Origin: Pycnopodia helianthoides
Taxonomy: Eukaryota; Echinodermata; Asteroidea; Forcipulatida; Asteriidae
Length of the DNA: 64,000 bases
Assembly: GCA_032158295.1 (NCBI GenBank)
Contig: CM063244.1
Location: forward strand, 5,894,510-5,958,509
Direction of reading: 5' to 3'
The notes below the pieces were generated by a model, which made no database searches, was not told the origin of the DNA, and worked only from the letters and a program-made list of their open reading frames with translations. The position numbers and the translations under genes were made by a program. This document shows positions 11,701 through 23,700 of this stretch, piece after piece. Within the stretch, counting starts at the first letter, position 1, and each line of letters begins with the position of its first letter.

Positions 11701-14700
11701 CAACCACACCCACCAACCCAACCACAATAAACCACCACCACACAACCACCACCACAACCACCACAACCACACACCACACACCACCACACCACCACACAAC
11801 ACCACACCAAACACCACCACCACCACCACCACAATACACCACAAACACAACCACCACAACCACAACACACCACCACAACCACAAACCACAATAACACCAC
11901 CGCCACCACAAACCAACCACCACAACCACACCGCCACCAACCAGCAACCACAATAAACACCACCCACCACAATCAAACCACCACACACCACCACAACCAC
12001 ACCACCACCACCCACCACCACACACACCACAACCACCCACCACCACACAACCAACACCATACCACAAACTACCACCACAAACATAAACCACCACCACCAC
12101 AACCACCACCACCAACAAACCACCACAACCACCACCACCACCACCACACCACACCACCACCACCACCACACACACCACCAACCACCACCACCACCACCAC
12201 CACCACCACCACCACCACTCCACCACACCACCAACCACCAACCACCACCACCACCACAACCAACACCATTACCAAAACTCACCACCACAACTACCACCAC
12301 CACCACAACCACCACCACCACAACCACCACAACCACCACCACCACCACACAACCACCACCACCACCCACCACCACCTACACCACCACCACCACCACCACC
12401 ACCACCACCACCACCACCACCAACTTCCACCACTACCACAACCACCACCACAAACATCACCACAACAAACACCAAAACCACCACAACCACCAAACCACAC
12501 TCTATCTAATAAAGATAGATACCAGGCAGGAGCTCATGCCCAAATGTGACAACAACACTCCGTAAGGGTGTCTTATACAAAGATTGAACAATGCTTCGAT
12601 TTGTCCTTCTCTGTAGCATGCCATTACCAATGAATGTTTTTGCGGTTTGAGGCCCCAACGAAGGTATCAAGTTGTAGTAACAACAAAGCCAGTGGATGGT
12701 GACCATACAACAACTGAACGTAAATCTCACACAACAAATGGTAAGTTATTTAAGTAATTTCATGTCAAAACTTAAAGGGGCACTACAGCATTGCCTTCGG
12801 TAAGACATTTTTTAAAGTAGAATATAATAATTCACATAAAAATCCCTTGGATTTGTGTTGGTTTTGTGTAATTTCATGACGGAACACCGCCCGCTATTTT
12901 GTAAAACCAAATTTTTGACTACACAAAATGGTGGACCGTATGTTCCGCTTGTTGTATTTCGAGAGGCAAATTTATGCTTTTTTAATCAATACTTACTAAA
13001 TTTACAACACTCTGTGGGTTTTGTTTCTGGCACGAACAATTCTTAATAATGGATAGGTGACAGCCTGTTCATTCTTGTTAGCCACAACAACTGGTAAGAT
13101 TTTGTGTTAATTTGATATCACAATTTCAAGGGGGCAAATTATCTTAGGGTTTGGTGCATTGTTAACACAAAGTTAGTGTGTTTAAACACTTCACGTCGGA
13201 TGACGTGTACACGAGTCATCTGAAAATTTTCACTTCTGAGAAATGACAAGTTTTACAGTAGATTATTTCCTTAGTGTATACTTATATACAATTTTCACGC
13301 AAACCTTTGTAACCAGTTATCTCTCTTTTTTTTTTTTTTTTACTTGTTATTTTCACAACTTGTTTGTGTGGTCAAACTTCTTTTTAGGTTGTAGCGAAGC
13401 CGACAAAATTAATGACACCCGCTGTTACAAGAGTGAAGAAGGTGAGTTGCTTGGTTCAGGTCTAATGATCGTTCGGAAGATAGCAAAATTTAACATAGTC
13501 TGACCTCCTCCCCCCAAAAAAACAAAACAAAAACAAACAAACACAAACAAAAAACAACAAACAACAGCTTTATTCTTACATTGCATAGAACCCAAGGGGC
13601 CATTCAAAAGTATAATGAGTGTGAAATTAATTGTTTTTTTCTCCAAATTTGTTTGACCGACCCGTCCTGATTTTAGATTTTTAAATATCTGTTCTTTCTT
13701 TTTTCCTTTTTTCTTCCTTTTTTCACTTTTTTTTGTAGGGAATCAATTTGTGGTTTTCAGTTATTTTCTTGGACCAACTTTTTTTTTTTTTTTTTTACCA
13801 TTGAAGATTCCTAATGGACTTGACCCGCATGTGAAGGATTCCATTTATATCTTGCATGGGAACTGTCATGCTTCTTCCATTTGCATTTAATTGCAACTGC
13901 AGTTTCGAACAAAATTTCTGTCAACAAAGTATGTTCTCTTTCATTTTTTAGTTTGACATGAATATCCATAACAATTTGGTCAAGATCTTGCTTCTGCTAG
14001 ACACGATTATTCCTTGCTTAGCAAAGAAGGGTTATTAGATGTGACTATATGTTACAGACTTTGTTTTGTTTTTGAGATTGTCGCTGACTGCAACATTGAG
14101 TTCCAGAGCCCGACATAAATATTCAACTGAAAGTATTTTCCTTTTTTTCCCAAACAAAGTTCTCTAAGATATTGCTTCACAGTTCTGATTAAATCTTTGT
14201 TCAAATCTGAACCCATTTAATTGAAATTTTTAAAAATAAATAAGACTTTCTCGATACTATGTTTCATCTGCATAAATTGTTTCTTTTCATCACATACATG
14301 TAAATAGTTGGATGTAGGTCTAACTTTTTTTTCTGTCAGCCAGTGACCTTCTCTGTGCATCATAAAATCATATCTAGATCAGAAACTGGCGGATACGGCT
14401 TTGGCTGTTGCCAAGGGTGTTGCTAAGGACATCCTATGCTTGTTCACGTGACGATCAAGTCATGACTGATTGTTGGCCGTGATCGAATAATCGGCTTTGG
14501 CTACGGCTGCATCATCGCGTCATCATGCATTGAAGTATAGGACGTCCTTAGCCGCAGCCGTAGCCTCTAATTCTGGTATGGCCCTACTAAGACAGACAAG
14601 AATGATCTTAGAAATTTGTGGGTTCGAAAAAGGAAAACAAATTAAGAGGGTTGGGGTTCGGGGGAGAGGTCATTCAACTTCCTGTATAGTAAATCGGGTT

Positions 14701-17700
14701 TTAACGCCTAAAATCAAAACAATCCTCGTATTTCAGTTAACCCCGGTCAAACAAAATGTTTTCCACGAATCTTTAATTTGTTTAGCTACATCCTAGTATA
14801 CGATTTATTTTATTTTATTTTTAATACTATATGTTTTTCAAGTCAAATTTAGCAAAAAACATTCCATTTCTATAACACGCATTCATATTCACACATTATT
14901 TTTCCTCATTCAATCAAACTAGGGTTTCTTTTTAGCTACTGTTGCATTCAATGGTTTTAAACGGTCAAGACATCGTCACGACTCTTTTATTCCCTTAGTG
15001 TTGACCAGCCTCTCACTGCTGGCCTATGCAAAATTGAATGATCTTTAGCAACCCAAGGAATTTGAATGATCTCTATTAAAGGAACATTACAGAATTGGTA
15101 GGAAAAGAACTTGTAAAATATACTTTTTGATCACAGATTTACATAAAACTTACACGGTATAATGATGATGATAGTAGAAAACATCCCTTGAAATATTTCT
15201 GCCTGAAATGCCATATTTGCTGAGAAATGAATAAACTAATTTTCCGATTGGAGTTTATCGCTCAGTGAGCGTTTTATTCATGTGTTGAATCTATATAATT
15301 TCATGCAAATGTGTAATCGGTTTTTCACTATTTTCTCGTGACCCAGATGGCCGATCGATCTCAAACTTCTACAGGTTTGTCAGTGTATGTATATGGTGGA
15401 TTACATAAAGTGCTTACACTGCCAGCAACTGTTTTGTTAGCAAAAACCAATTCTGTAATGTTCCTTTAATTGACCATTGGAAGCTAAACTGTTGAAACTT
15501 GATTACGTTTGGCTAATGAATGCTGATGCATTGAATGAGCTGGGCGGGGTGTTAAATTGAGTGAGTATTTTTTCAAATTGACCGCTAAAACCTATACTAT
15601 TTTTGTATTTTGTTGTTGTTATCTTTAAGGACATTTACATGATTTCAACCGTAAAAATGTTACCCTTTTACAGCACTTTGGGAGCCAGACTGCATTCTAG
15701 TGGAGCAAAACCACACGACTGGATTCTACAACTTGATTGATGTTTCCTTCAATGTGGCGCCGTCCCACTATAAATTTGATATATACAAAATTTACATCAC
15801 TTCTAGTAGTAAAGAATCTCAACTGGGTAGTTTTCAAGTTTACATGGTGGGTATACACAAAAGATAAAACAGTCTTTACCTTTTAATAAATCTTTGTAGA
15901 ACCACACCTCTTCCAGAAGAGTTATTATAATGTTTAAAGGTAGGGTCACAAATTAGTAAGTACTCCAAAATAAATGACCGTAACATGAAAAGCTGATAAA
16001 CAATTTTGAGAAATGATTCCCTTCGAAGGTATTTGGTTTGGATATTTGTTCACCCCCCAAAAAATTGAATCAGAGAAATCATTCATGCAAGAACCGTTTC
16101 TCAGTTTTATGATGGTTGGTGTTTTTTCGCGAATGCTGCAGCCAGAGATGCGGTTGGTACCTGCTGTTGCCTCGCTAAACGTGGAGGGATTCGACGTTCG
16201 TGTGAAAATACCATGACAGTTTTTGCTGTTTTCTCAGCAAGTGAAACTTTCTTAATAACTTTGCCTATAAATCAGCATTACGTTGACAAAAAACCAATCA
16301 ATGACGCTACCTTTAAGTTTAATAAATACACTCCAAAATATGATTGTATCTTCCATATGTTGTTACTCCCCCCCCCCCCATGGGGATTATTGTCTCTGAA
16401 TTGCCAGAATTATCTTTCTTTGAGAGTTCTGCTGGCACAAAGAAACCATGACTTAACAAAGCCAAGAGAACAGAGAACCGGAATTTGTTTTTTGTTCTAC
16501 TGAGAAAATACCATAATCACACACCGGGAACCATCAAACCTCGGCCGTGTGACACGGCCGCCAATTTGGTTTATGGCCAGAGCCAACGCTGGAGTCTCAG
16601 TCCTCTTGGACTTACCTTCACTGAGCTGAAGTACAATGAAAAACAATGGTGAAAGCCTCTTGATGCCACGTCGCAACAAACAAAAGGAATAAGGGCTGGA
16701 ATCGGGGATTAGACAATAAACCCTCGAACAAAGGCAGATTTTGACACAAAACAAATTGGGGGTGCTGACGGGTCATCCTTGTTAACTGGTTGAAGACTTT
16801 GTTACCTTGCTTTTACCACACACATCATCCCAATTGTTCACTCCAGGAATATAAATGTTATATATAGGCCTATATGTATATTTTTTTTTCAAAGTTTAAA
16901 TTTTACAGCTCTTCCAACACAGCATGGAACAGCCGTACGTTTTGCATATGTATGCTTAAAGTGGGTCAATACGCAGAGTTAGAACATTGCAAAACGCAGA
17001 GTGTGATATGGACTGCATTCTTATACACATGGACTGGCATAATTTGGTCACTAGTGCTCGTCCAGCCCCTCCTCGGGCCTGTGAGTGATCAGAAGAGGGT
17101 CCTAGTGTTTCCCTTTCAGGCCCGAGGTAGGTGGGGGGGGGGGGGATAGACGTGCACTAGTAACCGAATTATGTCTGTATGTGTTTTATAACACACCTCG
17201 GTCCAAAATATTAAAACAGAAAAGAAACTTTCAGGGTTGTATAACTGAAATGTTTTATTTCAACAACTAAGACCCGCGCTAAACGTCGCACGTTTGTCGT
17301 GTCGAACTCAAACAGTTGTAAAATTAGGAATTAAATTCGACAAAAGAGCGACGTTTAGCGCAAACCTTTTATTTAAGTTCGGCACTGCCGTGTAGCACGG
17401 CAAGCCCTGCCGTGCTACACGGTAGCGGCACGACACGGTGACAAACGTCGCGCTCTTGCCGTGTCGAATCGAACTGAAAACATTTGAGTTCGGCTCGGCA
17501 AAAGTGCGACGTTTAGCGCAGGCCTAACTCACAAGAAGCAAATTTTAGGAACCTTTTTAGTTCGAAGCTCACACCATGAGAGGGCGCTGCAGTCCAAAAA
17601 TTTAGTCGTTATTCGTTATTCGTTATTCATTATTCAATACTCATTGTTCATTATTCATCGTTCATTATTCAACGTCATTATTCATAATGCACTATTCATC

Positions 17701-20700
17701 ATTCAACACCCGCTTGACTATTGTTTCTGTCTTTTACAACAGTCTGAACCGACTGTAGTTAACAAGACGTGCAGTCAGTCCAACAAATCAATGCCCTTTG
17801 TGACGGTGTCAGCTGATATCAAGGATTGGAAGATTAGTCCTACTTCTGGAAATCAGTTTCAGGCAGTGGTAAGTTAGGCCGTATCCGTATTGGCAGCTAT
17901 GGCTTTGGCTACGACTGTTGCTAAGAGTGTCGTATACTCCAACACACGATGACACAGCGATCCAGCTGTAGCCGTAGCCGTATAGGCATCATAGTCCATT
18001 AGTTCATTTGCCCTCAGGTTCAAGTATGGCTTTCCAAAGTTATTCAGTCCCGCATCAAGGCCGCCATCTTGTCTGTCAATTCCACACTGGTATTTATTTG
18101 CAGCACCCCGGTGTGAAATATTTTGTTGACTCCCTCGCCCACTTATGTCCGTGGAATAAGTTAATCGAAACAGAGGTTTGGTTTCCAGCATTGATGGATG
18201 TGTGTCCCGTCTACATTATTATGGCTTATTCAAAAACACTCAAATCTCGTGGCTCAATGGCCGAATTATTACGTTTGAATTCACAATATTTTCAAGGAAT
18301 ATCAACAAAATCTAATATAAAAAAGAAACCAGTTGGCAAGACTGAAGCACAACAAAACATTATAAAAAGGGCACTAAACATAACACAGAAGTTCCTTATT
18401 TAAAAAATCTCAATAGAAATTGGACATGGGCTATTTGATGCTGCTCAAACTGACAAGTAACTTTTTGTGCTTTCAATATACCGTACACTGAAGACAATGT
18501 TGAACGGCATGTTAAAGGAACATCACAGAATCGGTTTTTGCTAACAAAACAGTTGCTGGCAGTGTAAGCACTTTATGTAATCCACCATATACATAAACTG
18601 ACAAACCTGTGGAAGTTTGAGATCGATCGCCCCTCTGGATCACGAGAAAATAGTGAAACACCGACTACACATTTGCAAGAAATCATATAGGTTCAACAGA
18701 TGAATAAAACGCTCACTGAGCGGTAAACTCCAAACGGAAAATTAGTTTATTAATTTCTCGTCAAAATATGGCATTTCAGACAGACATATTTCAAGGGATG
18801 TTTTCTACTATCATCATTATTAAACCGTGTAAGTTTTATGTAAATCTGTGATCAAAAAGTATATTTTACAATTACCAATTCTGTAACTTCCTTTAAAGAT
18901 GCCTTCATGGAATGGAAATAGTCTATCTAAGCCATATATGAACGAGAATCACTAAACTATAGCAACACTTTATAAGGGAAAATAACTAATGTGTGTATGC
19001 GGTTCCTGCCAATGCTTTCGGTGATGGGCCGCCATCTTGGATTACTAATAAAGGACTTGACTGAGAAGTATATAAGAATATAAAATTAACGGACCTGCAG
19101 TGTTCTGTAATTAATGAGTAGTAGTGATTTAAAAAAAAACATACATTTTCCTCTGGAACTATAGCAGATATACGGTCCGCCATTTTTTGTTTCACAAATT
19201 AGTGGACCGTGTTCTGTCATGAAATTACACAAAAAACATTGGTCAGGAGTATTAATTTGAATAATTATATTCTACTTTTTAAAATGTCTATCCAACCATA
19301 TTCATTACGAAACAAATGGTTTGATGTAAAAAGTTGACCTTTTCATAGTTTTTTCTTTTCTTTTTTTCACGCAGGTCGTAGCGCTTCCTACAGGGGATGT
19401 TTGTTTGGATGAACAGAACAGGAAAATACGGTGCAAAACTTCATCACCGGAAACATTCCGTGTTCTAAGTAAGTTTACCTATCAATGCTTTAGCATCAAT
19501 TAGCAGGGTGGTGCAGAAAAGAAAGAAAAAAAAGAAAAGACAAAAGAAAAAACACTTTTGACAGCATTTTTCACCTACTTGTTGAATATTTCATAAATAA
19601 TATTTTTAACTGCATTACAAAAATTGAACTTTAAACATAGGTGACCACAAAAAGAGAAAGATTGCAAGTGAATTTTTGTCTCATGGGATATGGTAGTTTA
19701 CTAATGTCACGTGGCAAACCTGTCCAAAGATATCTTTGTTCCATCCGCTTGACTGAGCTCCGTACCTTGATTTGAAGAAGAAGAAGAAAAAACACGACAT
19801 TTCAAACAATGGTTGTTCTTCTTTTTCTTTTTCATGCATTTCTGTAATTTAATATCATCAAAGCACAAGTTACTGAAGTGTAACTAGAATGTTTTTTTCA
19901 CCATGTAAGGTTAAAGGCCCTGTACACTATTGGTAAGATCGAAAAACACAATGTTCACAGATTCACACATAACTTACATAATTTATAGTAAGTAATGGTA
20001 GAAAGGGTTCCTCAAAATATTTCTGCCTAAAATGCTATCGTTTCTGAGAAACGAGTAAAACAATAGTAATTATCGCGCGCGATAATTTGAAAAAAACAGA
20101 AAACACATAAGATCTCTTTTCACTATTTTCTCGTGACCTCGATGACCAATTGAGCTCAAACTTTCACAGGTTTGTTTGTTCATGCATATGTTGAATCACA
20201 CAAAATGTGGACACTGATTTTGAGCTGTTACCAAAAGTGTACAATACCTTTAAACCAACACACGCATTTGGTCCAGGTTTGAATCCAATTTTTGTCATAA
20301 TTAGAAGACCCAGGTTCAAGTTTACTTCTGTCGTACACGTATCGGAGTCGCATGCTGCATCCAATTTCTTGGGAAAACATCTCTTTGGAGTAATTCTACA
20401 GCAATGCCGCTTTTTTGTGTCTGCCAGGAGCCATTTTCATGCTTACGGCCTTTTGTAAATGGAAAAGTACTTTGTGTGCCTTGGGGAAGGGCGTAGAGCT
20501 TTCTGCCCTTCTTCCGGGCACACGACGACAGGAATTCGTTTGGTATTCCTGTTATACCGAAACCTTTTTCAAAATCTTGTGGTAATTGATGTGGTATTTT
20601 GCAATACCACAGGAATACCACAGGAGTACCACAGGAATACCACATAAATACCACAGGAATACCACATAAATACCACAGGAATACCACAGGAATACCACAG

Positions 20701-23700
20701 GAGTACCACAGGAGTACCACAGAAATACCACAGAAATACCACATGAATACCACAGGAATACCACAGGAATACCACAGGAATACCACAGGAATACCACAGG
20801 AGTACCACAGGACAATTTTGTAAGGGGAGGGTTGCAGGTTCAGTTCCAACCTCACAGTCATTTAGAAGTCCAAGGATCCAGCCCTTTGTCAATAAGCCCT
20901 TGATATTGGCCTAAAAACAAAATAAAACTGTGTAAGGAATTCATTCTAACATATATATACTTGTTTTCGTTTTGTAACTATCTAGGTGACCCATGCATTC
21001 GTAAACCGTGTGGTGCACACGGAAGTTGCACTTCAAACATGGAGGAATACATTTGCAACTGTGATCCAGGCTTCACTGTTTTTGACAAGGCATGCAAAGG
21101 TATTCTCCTTACTAATTCACAAAAGTTTTCTATTAAAATCCAAGAAGTTTTTCGAAAGAACTTTCAATAGAGTAATGTTGGGGATCAGGTTGGCTCGGTA
21201 GTTTCTGTCCCAGCCTTTCACCTTCGTAGACCCCGGTTCGAACCCCACTGCAGACTGGAGCCTTACCATGTGCGTTAGGTTTTTAATCCCTACCCAATTG
21301 GGTGGGTTTTACCCACTGGGGTTTTCCTCCAACATCTAAAACTTCCTGTTTCCTAATCTATGTGCCTGTGCTATTGGACGTGTATAACGAAATAAATAAA
21401 TACATAAATTCCGAATTGTATAAAACTCCCTGTTAAATCTTGTCCACTGAATTCTCCATTTGTATCAGTTGATCCGTGCAGCGGGGACAGGAATGTCAGT
21501 AGGCCTAAATGTCAAAACGGAAATTGCATCTACATAGGACCTGGGAATGACTTTTACTGCCAATGTAACGCCAACTTTGTTGCACATGCAGAAGGAAAGA
21601 AATGCTTGGGTGAGTATGTGGTATGTGCAGCGATTAGTTGGCAGCAATGAAATATGTTAATTGCATTCACGCATGCGTACAGACACTATTGGTTGGCAAA
21701 CACCGTAGAGGATGTGCGCAAGGCAGACGCACAGACGCGTGTGCGTCACACCACCATCAGTCCCATACAAAAAGGCGCGATGTTCACTCATTTTGCCAAC
21801 GCAGGGCCCAATTTCATAGAGCTGCTTAAGCACAACAAGTAGCTAAGCACTACAAAATCATGCTTACCAGAATAAGGTTACCAGCCAAACTACCATATCA
21901 CATGTACAATTTGTGACTGGTATCCTGCTCATTTCTGCTTAGCAGGCAACTGTTTAGCAATATTTTCTGCTTAAGCAGCTCTATGAAATTGGGCCCAGTA
22001 GGGAGAGTGCGCACGCACCATGTTCAACTTACATATTTTCATGGGAAGGGTCAATTGGCTGAGGCTGCATGTTTTTCAAAATCCGACCAACTCGACTGCA
22101 TAACCTGCGGGAAGTATAAGTTATAATATGATGGGACCATAGAAATAGAACTCGGAGAATGCTATGTGTGCCTATCAATGCATATATCTGCTTTGAGGCA
22201 AGTCATGCGCGCTGCCATTTTAGCTGTATGGCAAATTCCAGCTTTCCCATTAGTTAATCTGGTTAATTTCGTCATACAGACATGTCACATGGTATTGATA
22301 CTATGTCCACAGTTGACATAGAGGGCGTGCACAGCAGACACAGACAGCAATCGAGCTCAGCATTCTCCGTGTTCTATTTCTATGGAAGGGACTCGCTATC
22401 CATGGAGGAAAGAGCACAAAGAGTTGAAACATGCGGAACCCTTTTAAAAGGGGCAATTTTTGAGAATCCTTTCGCTCCCTCGAGTTATTATCTTGTTCCT
22501 TCAAAATGACATTTCGTTCTCGCGAATGACTATACGTTTTAAGGCCTATGTTGTCGAATCCTACCTGATCTATTAATCACAATCAATGAATGTAGAGGAT
22601 GTGTGCTGGCTGTCAGACATAATACATTTAGAGTTGTTCATAAGGCTATCCTGTCTATACCAACTTCTGAAGGCTGTTTGTGTCAGCACCTGCCCGCTTG
22701 TTTAAAATACTTGAAGTTTCTTCCGATTGTGTGCAGTCAGGGAATTAAACCGAGTAATTGAACAGAAAGTTATTAAAGATTGAATAGTACTCTGATAAAA
22801 CTATGTTAAAAACTCTGGTGTTCACATCAAAGTGATTGAGTTTCCTTACAAAATGTAAGCGCTGGTTATTATTTTTTTATTTTTTTTTTTTTTAAATATA
22901 AAACTTAGCAGTGTTGGAATTCACATGCGTTAAAACACAGCACTCTGATCTCTGGGTTATATTTATGTGTGTTTTAATTAATTGATCTTTTCATTGTTAC
23001 CGTTAAGTGCTCTTTAAAAAAATCACACATTGCAACAAATTGTAAAAACAAACAATAACTTTGCTATCCCCTGACAGCTGACCCCTGTGCAGTCATTCCT
23101 GAGACAAACGCAACGTTTTGCGGTGTGTACGGAAAGTGCCAGATAAACACCACAATGGATCCGGCCGACAGAAGCTGCCAATGTGATCCAGGCTACATAT
23201 CCAAGAAAAGCGAAACGCCATGCACAGGTAAGGAGACAATGGCACCCCCGAACAAAGATATTGACAAAATACGGAGACCGCCATCATTTATAGGGCTAAG
23301 GCTCCATTGGTGGAGCGCCGGCATGTTTATAATGGAGGTCGCAAGTTCAAATTCCGCTCTATAGTAAATTTGTCTTTGTTCAACCCACAATTCTTTAGTT
23401 AAAGAAGCAGAGAATCTCCAATCGATGTTGATTTGGGCGGCAGTCGGTACCTTTTTGTGTGGATCATTTCTCGTCTCGATCTGCATCTTCATCCACCTGT
23501 GTCGTCGACGAAGAAGGAACTATGTACCTGATAATGTTCGTGAAAACGACGATCCTCTAGGTATGAAGATTAGTCACACAACAGGGATGGAATTAACACA
23601 GAGACAAGAGCCTCTGTTGCCTGGGCTCGATTTCACAAAGCACTTAGATTCATCTTTTATAAGAAGAGTTGTCAGTGTTCAAAATTAAAGTAGCTTGCTT

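Noticed and set aside
10920..11894. 324-codon + strand frame, Thr/His/Pro-rich
   Set aside because: It starts inside copy A exon 4 and continues past the homologous GTAAGG donor into ACC repeats. The paralogue splices at this point.
10965..12500. Minus-strand frames rich in Val, Trp, Gly and Cys, up to 333 codons
   Set aside because: Pure products of the GGT/TGT repeat, open in several frames at once.
20322..20892. Minus-strand frames with VVFLWYSCGIP repeats, up to 179 codons
   Set aside because: Translation of the 11-bp minisatellite; the same happens at 63277-63710.
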